DNA from: JAHFUI01 sp039931615
Lineage (GTDB): Bacteria > Acidobacteriota > Vicinamibacteria > Vicinamibacterales > CAVVIG01
Reading direction: 5' to 3'
DNA: 64,000 bases
NCBI GenBank assembly: GCA_039931615.1
Contig: JBDTRR010000028.1
Location: 1-64,000 of the forward strand
The stretch's first letter is position 1, and every line of letters begins with the position of its first letter. This document shows positions 22,475 to 35,309 of the stretch, one piece after another. Position numbers and translations under genes: made by a program. The notes beneath the pieces were generated by a model. It was given only the letters and a program-made list of their open reading frames with translations. It made no database searches and was not told the origin of the DNA.

Positions 22475-24567
22475 CCGACGATCTGTTGTCGACGTCCCTG
22501 CAGTTCCTCAAGGGCGTCGGTCCTCGCCGCGCCGCCGATCTCGAGCGCGTTGGTCTCCTCACCGTCGAAGATCTGCTCTACCGGTTTCCCATCCGTTACG
22601 AAGATCGCAGCCAGCTGCAGCCGATTGCCGCGCTGCGTCCCGGCCAGACCGCGTCGATCATCGGCCGCGTGTCGAGCTGCGGTCTGCGATCGACGCGGCG
22701 TCCCGGGTTCAAGATCTTCGAGGCTCTCGTCACCGACCCGAGCGGCTCGATTCGGGCGACCTGGCTCAATCAGCCATTCCTGCGCGAAGTCTTCTCGCAC
22801 GGGCAGCAGGTGGTCCTGTTCGGCCTGACCGAGATGCGCGGCGGCGGCGGCGGTCTGCAGCTGACCAATCCGCAGTACGAGATGGTCGACGACGCCGACG
22901 GCGAGACGGTGCACACCGGACGGATCGTACCGGTTTACGAGAAGACCGGCAGCGTGACCGCGAAGATCCAGCGCAAGCTGGTCTACGATGCGTTGCAGCA
23001 GTTGCCGGAGGACCTGGCCGACCCGCTGCCGGACGCGGTGCGGCTGCGGCTCGACCTGCCGTCGCGGCGCGCCGCCTTGATGGCGGCGCACTTTCCACCG
23101 GACGGGTCGCCGATCGATCGGGTCAATCGCTTCGAGACGCCGGCGCAGCGGCGGCTGATCTTCGAAGAGGCGTTCCTGTTCCAGCTCGGCATCCTGGCGC
23201 GGCGGCGCGGCGCGGCGGCCGAGACCAAGCCGCATCCGATCCAGGTCGACGATCGCATCCGCGAGTCGGCCCGCAGCGTGCTGCCGTTCAAGCTGACACC
23301 GGGGCAGCGCCAGGCGCTCAAGGAGATTGTCGAGGACCTGCAGCGACCGCAGCCGATGAACCGTCTGCTGCAGGGCGATGTCGGCGCGGGCAAGACGATC
23401 GTCGCGCTGCTGGCGTCGCTGGTAGCGATGGAGAACGGTCTGCAGGTGGCGTTCATGGCGCCGACCGAGATCCTGGCGGACCAGCATTTCGTCACCATCA
23501 CGCGGCTGTTGCAGGCGGCGCGGTTTCGCGTCGCGCTGCTGACCGGCGCCACCGCTGCCGCCGCCCGCCGGTCGCAGCTGGCCGAGATCGAGTCCGGCGC
23601 GCTGCACCTGGTGGTCGGCACCCACGCGCTGGTCCAGGGTGATGTGCGGTTCAGGCAGCTCGGTCTGGTGGTCATCGACGAGCAGCATCGGTTCGGGGTG
23701 CTGCAGCGGGCGACGCTGCGGGCGAAGGGTTTGCGGCCCGACGTGCTGGTGATGACGGCGACGCCGATTCCGCGCACCCTGGCGCTGACCCTGTACGGCG
23801 ATCTCGATGTGTCGGTCATCCGCGATACACCGCCGGGACGCCAACCGATCAAGACGGCGGCGAAACCGGAGAGCCGCCGCGACGACGTCCATCAATTCGT
23901 GCGCGAGCAGCTCGATCTGGGCCGTCAGGCCTATGTCGTCTATCCGCTGGTCGAAGAGTCCGAGAAGGTCGACCTCAAGGCGGCGACCGAGATGGCCGAT
24001 CATCTCGCCCAGGAGGTGTTTCCACACTACCGGGTCGGACTGCTGCACGGCCGGTTGAAGGGCGACGGCAAGGAGCGGGTGATGAAGATGTTCGCGGCGG
24101 GCGAGCTGCAGCTGCTGGTCTCGACGACGGTGGTGGAAGTCGGCGTCGACGTGCCGAACGCGAGCGTGATGGTGGTGGAGCATGCCGAACGCTTCGGCCT
24201 GTCGCAGCTGCACCAGCTGCGCGGCCGTGTCGGCCGGGGCCGCCACCAGTCGTACTGTTTCCTGCTCTATCAGTCGCCGCTCTCCGAGGATGGCCGCGAG
24301 CGTCTGCGGGCGATGACCGATACCACCGACGGTTTCGAGATTGCGGAGCGCGACCTCGGGCTGCGCGGCGCCGGCGATTTCTTCGGGACCCGGCAGGCGG
24401 GGGCGCCGACGTTCCGACTGATCGATCTGGTCCGCGACCGTGACGCGCTCGAGCTGGCGCAGCGCGAGGCGGCGGTCTGGTTCGAGTCCGCGGTCCCGCC
24501 GGCCGCCGCGCTCGCGCAGCTGCTGCGGACGTGGGAGCAGCGATTCAAGTTGATCGACGTTGGCTGA
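22471..24567 (+). CDS. recG: ATP-dependent DNA helicase RecG
   Basis: Branch-migration helicase that reverses stalled forks and processes recombination intermediates. The 698-residue protein starts at GTG 22471. An N-terminal wedge/OB domain (about 20-230) is followed by SF2 motor domains with Walker A GDVGAGKT (about 300-307), Walker B/DExH box DEQHRFG (about 402-408), motif III MTATPIPRTL, motif VI QLRGRVGRG and the C-terminal TRIP-like region ERDLGLRGAGDFFGTRQAG. Length is normal for the family. Confidence 0.96.
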   Translation: MTDDLLSTSLQFLKGVGPRRAADLERVGLLTVEDLLYRFPIRYEDRSQLQPIAALRPGQTASIIGRVSSCGLRSTRRPGFKIFEALVTDPSGSIRATWLNQPFLREVFSHGQQVVLFGLTEMRGGGGGLQLTNPQYEMVDDADGETVHTGRIVPVYEKTGSVTAKIQRKLVYDALQQLPEDLADPLPDAVRLRLDLPSRRAALMAAHFPPDGSPIDRVNRFETPAQRRLIFEEAFLFQLGILARRRGAAAETKPHPIQVDDRIRESARSVLPFKLTPGQRQALKEIVEDLQRPQPMNRLLQGDVGAGKTIVALLASLVAMENGLQVAFMAPTEILADQHFVTITRLLQAARFRVALLTGATAAAARRSQLAEIESGALHLVVGTHALVQGDVRFRQLGLVVIDEQHRFGVLQRATLRAKGLRPDVLVMTATPIPRTLALTLYGDLDVSVIRDTPPGRQPIKTAAKPESRRDDVHQFVREQLDLGRQAYVVYPLVEESEKVDLKAATEMADHLAQEVFPHYRVGLLHGRLKGDGKERVMKMFAAGELQLLVSTTVVEVGVDVPNASVMVVEHAERFGLSQLHQLRGRVGRGRHQSYCFLLYQSPLSEDGRERLRAMTDTTDGFEIAERDLGLRGAGDFFGTRQAGAPTFRLIDLVRDRDALELAQREAAVWFESAVPPAAALAQLLRTWEQRFKLIDVG

Positions 24568-24696
24568 GTGCCGGCGCTGGACGTCTAGTTGTCGGGCGCC
24601 CGCCGCGACGAGGCTGGACGTAAGCGTACTCTGTCGAGCCTGGACGCACTCAGCGGATGTTGAGCACGATCGGCGGTGCCGGACGCGGGCGTCCCG

Positions 24697-25275
24697 ATGC
24701 GCGTGATTGCCGGCTCGCTCAAAGGGCGCCGCCTGAAAACGCCGTGGTGGGACGGGCTGCGTCCGACGTCGGACAAGCTGCGCGAGACGCTGTTCAACAT
24801 CCTGGCGCCGCGCCTCGCCGGCGCGCGCGTGCTCGACGGCTACGCGGGGACGGGCGCGCTCGGGATCGAGGCATTCAGCCGCGGCGCGGCGTGGATTACC
24901 TTCATTGAAGACGATCGCCGCGCCCAGATGTTGATTGCGGAGAACCTGGCGCACTGCGGGATCGAGAATTCCTATGCTATTATCCGGGCGAAGGTCGCCC
25001 GGGCCCTCGACACACTTCACAACCAGCCCGCGTTCGAGCCTTTCGAGATCGTACTGTTCGATCCGCCGTACGCGCTGCACCGCGGGCCGCGCAGCGGAGA
25101 CGACGATCTGGACGCGATTCTGACGGCAGCTGGACGCGTGCTGGCACCGGCTGGCATCCTGGTGCTCGAGCGCGCGCGGCGCGATCCGGCGCCGGAAACG
25201 GCCGGTCGGCTGAGGCGCACGCGCACCGTGGTGTCCGGTGATTCCGCGCTCTGGTTTTACGAAACGCCCAGTTAG
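24697..25275 (+). CDS. rsmD: 16S rRNA (guanine966-N2)-methyltransferase
   Basis: Methylates G966 of 16S rRNA during small-subunit assembly. From ATG 24697 (MRVIAGSLKGRRLKTP), the canonical RsmD start, it has 192 residues; a GTG 21 bp upstream would add seven. Features are RPTSDKLRETLFNIL, SAM motif I VLDGYAGTGALGIEA, and the catalytic NPPY-type motif FDPPYALHR. The pairing rsmD-coaD is a common bacterial gene order and is kept here, 111 bp apart across a repeat spacer. Confidence 0.93.
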   Translation: MRVIAGSLKGRRLKTPWWDGLRPTSDKLRETLFNILAPRLAGARVLDGYAGTGALGIEAFSRGAAWITFIEDDRRAQMLIAENLAHCGIENSYAIIRAKVARALDTLHNQPAFEPFEIVLFDPPYALHRGPRSGDDDLDAILTAAGRVLAPAGILVLERARRDPAPETAGRLRRTRTVVSGDSALWFYETPS

Positions 25276-25370
25276 AAACAACAGTTGGAAACAACAGTTG
25301 GAAACAACAGTTAGCAAGCACGGTTGCAACGCCACGGTTGAACCAACAACGGTCACAACGGTAGAAGAGA
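25273..25370. repeat. AACAACAGTTGG tandem repeat spacer
   Basis: Thirteen-base units GTTGGAAACAACA (first and last variant GTTAG) are repeated about three times at 25272-25315. Short inverted pieces (GGTTGCAAC, GGTTGAACCAACAAC) follow to about 25350. This gives local stem-loops between rsmD and coaD, in the style of the other short-unit spacers. Confidence 0.6.
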
Positions 25371-25386
25371 AGCGAAGTGAAGTAGC

Positions 25387-25887
25387 GTGCCCACCGTTGC
25401 CGTCTATCCCGGCTCGTTCGATCCACTGACCAACGGCCATGTCGACATCATTCTGCGCGGCGCCCGGCTGTTTGACCGGATCATCGTCGCCATCCTGGTG
25501 AATGCCGAGAAACTGCCGCTGTTCTCGATCGACGAGCGCATCGAGATCGCGCGGGCGGTGTTCAAGGATCACCACCACGTCGAGGTCGATACGTTCGACG
25601 GTCTGCTGGTCGATTACATCGAGCGGCGGCAGGCGCAGGTGATCGTGCGCGGCCTGCGCGCCGTGTCGGACTTCGAGTTCGAGTTCCAGATGGCGTTGAT
25701 GAACCGGCGGCTGAATCCGCAGTTCGAGACTGTCTTCATGATGCCTGCCGAGCAGTACACCTACATCAGCTCGCGGCTGATCAAGGAGGTGTTTGCGTTG
25801 GGCGGCCGCGTCCACGGTCTGGTGCCCGACATGGTCGAGGAGCGGCTGCGCGTCAAGCGCGGCGCCGGGCCGGGCGGGCCCGCCTGA
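25387..25887 (+). CDS. coaD: phosphopantetheine adenylyltransferase
   Basis: Transfers AMP to 4'-phosphopantetheine, the penultimate step of coenzyme A synthesis. The 166-residue protein from GTG 25387 (MPTVAVYPGSFDPLTNGHVDII) has the nucleotidyltransferase T/HxGH motif (NGHVD), the Arg-rich VIVRGLRAVSDFEFEFQMA loop, and the ISSRLIKEV motif. The C-terminus has about eight extra Gly/Pro residues. It follows rsmD in the conserved order. No clear ribosome site; the upstream spacer is made of repeats. Confidence 0.95.
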   Translation: MPTVAVYPGSFDPLTNGHVDIILRGARLFDRIIVAILVNAEKLPLFSIDERIEIARAVFKDHHHVEVDTFDGLLVDYIERRQAQVIVRGLRAVSDFEFEFQMALMNRRLNPQFETVFMMPAEQYTYISSRLIKEVFALGGRVHGLVPDMVEERLRVKRGAGPGGPA

Positions 25888-25914
25888 CCGCGGCTGACGA
25901 GGGTTGAGGCCGAT

Positions 25915-27120
25915 ATGCCACGCTTAGCGGAGAGGACGTTCCGAATCGCCAGTTCGCCGACGATGAAGGTGACCGCCACCGTCGATCGGCTGCGGCGGGA
26001 AGGCGTCGAGGTGGTCGATCTGGGTGCCGGCGAGCCGGACTTCCCGACGCCGGCGCCGATCAACGCCGCGGCGCACGCGGCGATCGACCAGCACTTCACC
26101 AAGTACACGCCGGTTCCGGGCACGCAGGAACTGCGCCGCGCGATCTGCGACCGCTACCGGATCGACTACGGCGTGGAGTACCAGGAGTCGGAAGTCATCA
26201 CCTCGGCTGGCGGCAAGCAGGCGCTGTTCAACACCGCGCTGGCGCTGTTCAATCCGGGCGACGAAGTGATCACGCACGCGCCGTACTGGCCGACGTTGAC
26301 CGAGCAGGTCAAGCTGGCCGAGGCGACGCCGGTGGTGGTGCGCACCTCGCCCGACAACGGGTTTGCCATCACCGCGCGGCCGATCCTGGACGCGGTCGGT
26401 CCGCGGACGCGCGGCATCCTGATCAACTCGCCGTGCAACCCGACCGGTGCGCTGATCTCGGAAGGCGAGCTGGCGGTGCTGGCCCGGGAAGCGGCGCGGC
26501 GCGAGATCTGGGTGATCATCGATCTCTGCTACGAGAAACTGATCTACGACGCGGTGCCGCACAATCTGCCTGGCGTGCTGGACCGCTACTGCCGCGATTT
26601 CTCGGTCATCTGCGGCTCGGCGTCGAAGGCCTACGCCATGACCGGCTGGCGCTGTGGCTGGTCGATCGGTCCGGCGGCGGTGATCGCGGCCGAGCACGCG
26701 CTGCAGAGCCACGCCACTTCGAACGTCTGTTCGATCACGCAGAAGGCGGTCGTCGCCGCGCTGACCGGATCGCAGGCGCCGGTGCGCGAGATGCTCGACG
26801 AGTACCGGACGCGCCGGGACAGCCTGCACGCCTGGCTGACCGCCGATTCGCGGCTCCGCTGCCTGAAGCCGGCCGGCGCGTTCTACCTGTTCGTCGATAT
26901 CGGCGAGGCGCTGTCGATCGACGGCATCCGTTCGTCCGCGGAGTTCGCCCAGGTGCTGCTCGACGAAGCCCGCGTCGCGGTGACGCCGGGCGAGGCGTTC
27001 GACGCGCCCGGGTTCATCCGCCTCTCCTACGCGACGTCGCTCGAGACCCTGCGCGAAGGCAGCCGCCGGCTGGTCGAGTTCGTCGGCGCCCACGCCCCGC
27101 GCGCCGGCGTCGCCGGATGA
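25915..27120 (+). CDS. class I/II pyridoxal-phosphate aminotransferase (aspartate aminotransferase-like)
   Basis: Fold-type I aminotransferase of 401 residues from ATG 25915. Visible motifs are the N-terminal LGAGEPDFPTP substrate loop, KYTPVPGTQELR, INSPCNPTGA (PLP ring contact), the DLCYEKLIYD strand and the Schiff-base Lys in SASKAYAMTGWRCGW (about residue 240). The pattern matches the AspB/1-gamma aspartate aminotransferases of thermophiles and actinobacteria, so aspartate/2-oxoglutarate is the most likely pair, though prephenate use is also known in this group. Follows coaD by 27 bp. Confidence 0.9.
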   Translation: MPRLAERTFRIASSPTMKVTATVDRLRREGVEVVDLGAGEPDFPTPAPINAAAHAAIDQHFTKYTPVPGTQELRRAICDRYRIDYGVEYQESEVITSAGGKQALFNTALALFNPGDEVITHAPYWPTLTEQVKLAEATPVVVRTSPDNGFAITARPILDAVGPRTRGILINSPCNPTGALISEGELAVLAREAARREIWVIIDLCYEKLIYDAVPHNLPGVLDRYCRDFSVICGSASKAYAMTGWRCGWSIGPAAVIAAEHALQSHATSNVCSITQKAVVAALTGSQAPVREMLDEYRTRRDSLHAWLTADSRLRCLKPAGAFYLFVDIGEALSIDGIRSSAEFAQVLLDEARVAVTPGEAFDAPGFIRLSYATSLETLREGSRRLVEFVGAHAPRAGVAG

Positions 27121-27232
27121 GCGGGTCCGGGATGCCGCCAGGAACAGACCACGCCGGGACGCCGCGCGGTGTATCGGGCCCACTCCTGGCCGGTGCGACA
27201 TGGCGGTGCGGGCAACCGGCCAGGACCCGGGA

Positions 27233-27607
27233 ATGATGAACAAGATCGTGGCCGTCATCGGCGCCTCGTCCAACCGGAGCAAGTTCGGCAACCGGGCCGT
27301 GCGCGCCTTCCTCCAGCAGGGCTATACCGTCATCCCGGTCAATCCCCACGAGGCCGAGATCGAGGGGCTGAAGGCCTACGCCTCGGTGCTGGACGTGCCG
27401 GGTCCGATCGACATGGCGACGTTCTACGTTCCGCCTGAGATCGGCAGCCGGGTCATCGGCGAGATGGCGCAGAAGCAGATTCCCGAAGTGTGGTTGAACC
27501 CCGGTTCGGAGAGCGACGCGCTGATCGCGCAGGCGCGGGCTCTCCAGATCCAGCCGATCATCGCCTGCAGCATCGTATCGATCGGTCAAAATCCGTATCA
27601 ATTCTAG
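27233..27607 (+). CDS. CoA-binding (YccU-like) protein
   Basis: A single-domain CoA-binding Rossmann protein of 124 residues from ATG 27233 (MMNKIVAVIGASSNRSKFGN). It has the glycine-rich VIGASSNRSKFGNRA loop, the VIPVNPHEAEIEGLKAYASV segment and the VWLNPGSESDALI motif typical of YccU/COG1832 proteins. Such proteins bind CoA but have no settled enzymatic role. It stops two bases before rho, so they are probably co-transcribed. Confidence 0.85.
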   Translation: MMNKIVAVIGASSNRSKFGNRAVRAFLQQGYTVIPVNPHEAEIEGLKAYASVLDVPGPIDMATFYVPPEIGSRVIGEMAQKQIPEVWLNPGSESDALIAQARALQIQPIIACSIVSIGQNPYQF

Positions 27608-27609
27608 CC

Positions 27610-29067
<1,458 letters not shown>

Positions 29068-29076
29068 GCGATCCGA

Positions 29077-29304
29077 ATGGCCAATATCAAGGTGCGGCAG
29101 AACGGCCCGTATCTCGTCGAAGGCGATGATGTGACGCTGGTCGACTGGAACGGCAACGCGTATCAGATTCCGAAGCGGCCGTTCGCGTTGTGCCGCTGCG
29201 GCGGCTCCACCATCAAGCCGTTCTGCGATGGCACGCACTCAAGAGCCGGTTTCGCCGCGGCGGAAGCGGCCGTGAGTGGCAGCGAGGACAAGGCGGCTGG
29301 ATGA
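29077..29304 (+). CDS. CDGSH iron-sulfur domain protein
   Basis: A 75-residue protein with the mitoNEET-type 2Fe-2S motif C-x-C-x2-(S/T)-x3-P-x-C-D-G-(S/T)-H (CRCGGSTIKPFCDGTH, about 39-54), giving three Cys and one His ligands. Upstream strands (NGPYLVEGDDVTLVDWNG) are the usual beta-cap. The last 18 residues are a loose Ala/Ser/Glu tail. It starts 9 bp after rho and is probably read through from it. Likely a redox or cluster-transfer protein; partner unknown. Confidence 0.88.
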   Translation: MANIKVRQNGPYLVEGDDVTLVDWNGNAYQIPKRPFALCRCGGSTIKPFCDGTHSRAGFAAAEAAVSGSEDKAAG

Positions 29305-29397
29305 ATTGGCGATCGGCCACGTGAATCGGCAATCGGCGATCGGCCGGGTGATCGCACGCGTGGAGGTTCTGGAAGCCCGAATCAGCCAACACAAGCT

Positions 29398-29434
29398 CTG
29401 GTACGTGGGGTCCGGCTTTAGCCGGACCGTGACC
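29398..29434. repeat. dispersed palindrome copy
   Basis: GTCCGGCT-TT-AGCCGGAC at 29410-29427, preceded by TACGTGGG, lies between converging CDGSH and ftsH genes. Upstream, 29304-29350 holds a separate imperfect direct repeat (GGCGATCGGCC twice with AATCGGCAATCGG between). Confidence 0.8.
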
Positions 29435-29471
29435 AGCAGGCCTGAAGGCGTGCACGACGACTGGGCGCGAT

Positions 29472-31352
29472 CTACCCTTGCCCCGCCGGGCCGAGCAGCG
29501 ACCGGAGCTCGTCGCCCTCCATCACTTCGACCTCGAGCAGCCGGCGCGTGATCGTTTCGAGCTCGGGGCGGTGGGCCTCGAGGATGCGGCGCGCGGTGGT
29601 GTGCGCGTCGTTCAGGATGCGGCCGATTTCGGCGTCGATCCGCTGCGCGGTTTCCTCGCCGTACATGCCGCGCTCCTGCGGCATCGGGATGTCGAGGAAC
29701 TTCGCGTGTTTGTTGCCGTCGTAGTTGACGGCGCCGAGCGCGTCGCTCATGCCGTACTCGGTGACCATCGCGCGGGCGATGTCGGTGGCCCGCTGCAGGT
29801 CGTTGTGGGCGCCGGTGGTGATCTCGCCGATGGCGATTTCTTCGGCGGAGCGGCCGCCGAGCAGCACCGCCAGCCGGCCGAGCAGCTCGCTGCGGGTCAC
29901 CGTATAGCGATCCTCCTGCGGCAGCTGCATCGTGTAGCCGAGCGCGCCGAAGCCGCGCTGCACGATCGAAATCTTATGGACCGGATCCAGGCCGGGAATG
30001 ACCGTCGCCACAATCGCGTGGCCCGATTCGTGGTACGCGACCATCTCGCGCTCCTTCGGGCTCATCACGCGCTTCTTTTCGAGTCCGGCGACCAGCCGAT
30101 CGATCGCCGACTCGAAGTCCTTCATGTCGACCGCGGTCTTGTCGTTGCGCGCCGCCAGCAGCGCCGCCTCGTTGACCAGATTCGCCAGGTCGGCGCCAGC
30201 GAACCCGGCGGTCCGCGCCGCGACGATCTTCACGTCGACGTCCGGCGCCATCTTGACGCCCTTGGCGTGAATGCGCAGGATCTCCTCGCGGCCCTTGACA
30301 TCCGGCTTGTCGACCAGCACCTGCCGGTCGAAGCGGCCGGGGCGGAGCAGCGCCGGATCGAGCACTTCCGGGCGGTTGGTCGCGCCCATGATGATGACGC
30401 CCTTGCGCGAGTCGAAGCCGTCCATCTCGGCCAGCAGCTGATTGAGCGTCTGTTCGCGCTCCTCGTGGCTGCCGAGCGGGCTCTGCACGCGCACCTTGCC
30501 GAGCGCATCGAGCTCGTCGATGAAGACGATGCAAGGCGCCTTGCCCTCGGCCTGCTGGAACAGGTCGCGGATGCGGGCGGCGCCGACGCCGACGAACATC
30601 TCGACGAACTCGGATCCGCTGAGGCTGAAGAACGGCACGTGCGCCTCGCCGGCCACCGCCCGCGCCAGCAGGGTCTTGCCGGTCCCGGGCGGCCCGACCA
30701 GCAGCACCCCCTTCGGAATCCGCCCGCCCAGATTGGTGTACTTCTTCGGGTTCTTGAGAAACTCGACGATCTCTTTCAGCTCCTCTTCCGCTTCGTCGAC
30801 ACCGGCGACGTCGGTAAACCGTACCTGCACCTCGTCGTCGGCATAGATCTTCGCCCGGCTGCGAGCGAACGACATCACGCCGCCTTCGGCGCCGCCCATC
30901 CGCCGGAAGAAGAAGCCGTAGAGCGCGACGAAGAAGACGAGCGGCAGAATCCAGCCGAGGAGCTCGGGCAGCCACCGGCTGGCGATCTCGCCGGTGTACT
31001 TGACGCCGCGCGCTTCCAGCTCCTCGGTCAGCTTCGGATCGTCGACCCGCGTCGCGGCGAACGATTTCGCCTCCTTCGCATCGGCGCCGGCCGCCTGCTT
31101 GAGGGTGCCGCGAATCGTCTGGTCGCCGATCGTCACCTCGACGATGTTGTCGGCTTTCAGGAGCGCCTTGAACTCCGAATAGGGAATCGTCTGACCAGGC
31201 GCGGCCAGGTAGTAGGTCTGGGCCAGCACCAGCACCAGGACGAAGGCGAGGCCGTACCACACCGACCGCGACGGCCGCTGGCCGGTCTGGGCCTTGCCGC
31301 GGCGATCGCCGCCGCGCGGGTTGAAGCCGGGCGTTCCGTTAAGTTTTACCAT
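29472..31352 (-). CDS. ftsH: ATP-dependent zinc metalloprotease FtsH
   Basis: Membrane-anchored AAA+ protease for quality control of membrane proteins and unstable regulators. The 626 residues have two N-terminal membrane segments (about 31-50 and 130-150) with a periplasmic domain between, an AAA module with Walker A GPPGTGKT (about 219-226) and Walker B IVFIDELDALG, the SRH (ATNRPEVLDPALLRPGRFDRQ), and the zinc site HESGH (about 440-444) with the downstream Asp ligand region. A basic N-terminal tail of about 28 residues precedes the first helix. Last gene of the dnaJ-clpB-ftsH run, 44 bp after clpB. Confidence 0.96.
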   Translation of the reverse strand: MVKLNGTPGFNPRGGDRRGKAQTGQRPSRSVWYGLAFVLVLVLAQTYYLAAPGQTIPYSEFKALLKADNIVEVTIGDQTIRGTLKQAAGADAKEAKSFAATRVDDPKLTEELEARGVKYTGEIASRWLPELLGWILPLVFFVALYGFFFRRMGGAEGGVMSFARSRAKIYADDEVQVRFTDVAGVDEAEEELKEIVEFLKNPKKYTNLGGRIPKGVLLVGPPGTGKTLLARAVAGEAHVPFFSLSGSEFVEMFVGVGAARIRDLFQQAEGKAPCIVFIDELDALGKVRVQSPLGSHEEREQTLNQLLAEMDGFDSRKGVIIMGATNRPEVLDPALLRPGRFDRQVLVDKPDVKGREEILRIHAKGVKMAPDVDVKIVAARTAGFAGADLANLVNEAALLAARNDKTAVDMKDFESAIDRLVAGLEKKRVMSPKEREMVAYHESGHAIVATVIPGLDPVHKISIVQRGFGALGYTMQLPQEDRYTVTRSELLGRLAVLLGGRSAEEIAIGEITTGAHNDLQRATDIARAMVTEYGMSDALGAVNYDGNKHAKFLDIPMPQERGMYGEETAQRIDAEIGRILNDAHTTARRILEAHRPELETITRRLLEVEVMEGDELRSLLGPAGQG

Positions 31353-31396
31353 CTCTCCAGTTGTCGGCTCTCATCGCCGCGTCGCTGCGTTCCATC

Positions 31397-34006
<2,610 letters not shown>

Positions 34007-34015
34007 AAAATCACG

Positions 34016-34050
34016 TACGTGGCGTCCGACCTCAGCCGGACACTACGTCC
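34016..34050. repeat. dispersed palindrome copy inside the chaperone operon
   Basis: GTCCGACC-TC-AGCCGGAC at 34024-34041 with TACGTGGC before and ACTACGTCC after. It lies between the dnaJ-like gene and clpB. If transcribed, the hairpin would sit in the operon mRNA, where it could affect processing or stability. Confidence 0.75.
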
Positions 34051-34097
34051 GGCCGCGTCGAGGCCTGCGCCCGACCGATGGGATCCGCGTGAACCGG

Positions 34098-35087
34098 TCA
34101 GTTGGCGGCGGCCGCTTCCAGCTTCTTGAGCGCCTCGAACATCTCGCGCTGCTGCGGCGTCAATTGTTTCGGCAGCTCGGCTTCCACCGTGACGTAGAGA
34201 TCGCCGCGCTCGTCCGGCTTGCCGACCGCCGGCATGCCGTGACCCTTCAGGCGGAACACCTGGCCGTTCTGGGTCGTCGGCGGGATCTTGAGGCGGAGCG
34301 ATTTGCCGCCGATGGACGGGACCTCGACGTCGCCGCCGAGGACGGCGGTGGTCAGCGAGATCTTCATCGGCGTGTACAGATCCTTGCCCTTGCGCTCGAA
34401 GGTCGGATGCGGCGGGATGCGGATCCGCAGGTAGAGATCGCCGGCCTGTTCGCCGCCGGTGCCCGGCTCGCCCTCGCCGGCGACGCGCACCCGCGACCCT
34501 TCGGCGACGCCCGGCGGGATCCGCACGTCGATCGTCCGCGCATGGCCGTCCTGCTTGATCGACAGCCGCTGCATGGTGCCGCGAAAGGCGTCATCGAGAT
34601 TGAGCTGAATCTCGTTCTCGAAGTCGCGCCCCTTGCGCGAGGCGCGCCGGGCCGAACGTCCGCCGCCCCGCGGCGCTCCGGCCTGACCGGGCTGGCCGCC
34701 GAAAAAGGTGTGGAAGAAGTCCGAGAACGGATCGCCGTCCCCGAACATCTCGTGCATCTCTTCTTGCGTCATCGTCCGGAAGCCGCCCGATCCACCGCCG
34801 GTACTGGGGTTCCAGGCGCCGCCCTGGGGACCGTAGCCGCCAGGGGCGCCGCCCTGTTCGTAGGCCCGCCAGTTGGCGCCGAGCTCGTCGTACTTCTTCC
34901 GTTTCTCGGGATCGCCCAGGACTTCGTAGGCCTCGTTGATCTCCTTGAACTTGGACTCGGCCGATTTGTCGCCCGGGTTGACGTCGGGATGGTGCTTGCG
35001 GGCGAGCTTCCGGTAGGCCTGCTTCAGCTCCTTCGCGGTCGCCGTCTTCGCGACACCGAGCGTCGAGTAATAGTCCTTGAAGTCCAT
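34098..35087 (-). CDS. DnaJ C-terminal domain co-chaperone (CbpA-type)
   Basis: J-domain co-chaperone that stimulates DnaK. The 329 residues contain a J domain (about 4-70, with HPD in ARKHHPDVNPG), a Gly/Gln-rich G/F-like linker (about 75-130) and the two beta-barrel substrate-binding CTD domains (about 160-325, RMSIKQDGHARTIDVRIPPG-like). The Cys-rich zinc finger of true DnaJ is missing, so this is CbpA/DjlA-type rather than DnaJ. First gene of the dnaJ-clpB-ftsH run behind a well-formed promoter overlapped by an inverted repeat. Confidence 0.92.
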   Translation of the reverse strand: MDFKDYYSTLGVAKTATAKELKQAYRKLARKHHPDVNPGDKSAESKFKEINEAYEVLGDPEKRKKYDELGANWRAYEQGGAPGGYGPQGGAWNPSTGGGSGGFRTMTQEEMHEMFGDGDPFSDFFHTFFGGQPGQAGAPRGGGRSARRASRKGRDFENEIQLNLDDAFRGTMQRLSIKQDGHARTIDVRIPPGVAEGSRVRVAGEGEPGTGGEQAGDLYLRIRIPPHPTFERKGKDLYTPMKISLTTAVLGGDVEVPSIGGKSLRLKIPPTTQNGQVFRLKGHGMPAVGKPDERGDLYVTVEAELPKQLTPQQREMFEALKKLEAAAAN

Positions 35088-35124
35088 ATCGCGAGCTGTC
35101 GCAGAGGCCGGGGCGGCCCGTCCA

Positions 35125-35166
35125 AATATAGGCCTTGATACGGATCACCGCAACTTGACGTGATCC
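35125..35166 (-). promoter_or_regulatory. promoter of the chaperone run with 25-bp inverted repeat
   Basis: On the - strand TTGCGG (35148-35153), a 17-bp spacer and TATATT (35125-35130) form a sigma70-type promoter about 38 bp upstream of the dnaJ-like ATG. An inverted repeat GGATCAC-N11-GTGATCC (35142-35166) covers the -35 box; arms extend to 10 bp with one mismatch. It is neither CIRCE (TTAGCACTC) nor HAIR (CTTGAGT), so it would be a different heat-shock operator if real. Confidence 0.55.
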
Positions 35167-35190
35167 ATACTGGTCATGCCAGCCGTCCCT

Positions 35191-35254
35191 GGAAAGGGGC
35201 CGTCTCCCTTTTTCCCGCGCCAATTGTGGCGAAAAGGAGCCCCGGCCCCGTTCC
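35191..35254. repeat. 64-bp long imperfect hairpin upstream of terC
   Basis: Arms GGAA-A-GGGGCC (35191-35201) and GGCCCC-G-TTCC (35244-35254) pair. Inside, CTCC/GGAG, TTTT/AAAA and CGCCA/TGGCG pair around an ATTG loop. The element lies in the leader of terC on the + strand. It could be a structured 5' UTR or a dispersed palindromic element. Confidence 0.5.
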
Positions 35255-35309
35255 GGTTCCGGATCGGGTCGCGGGCCGGCGGCGTCCAACCGATGATGCG
35301 TCCACAGCC

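Noticed and set aside
22360..25815. 1151-codon open frame on the - strand
   Set aside because: It lies opposite recG, rsmD and coaD, has an Arg/His/Gln-rich composition with no family motif, and is a GC-bias mirror frame.
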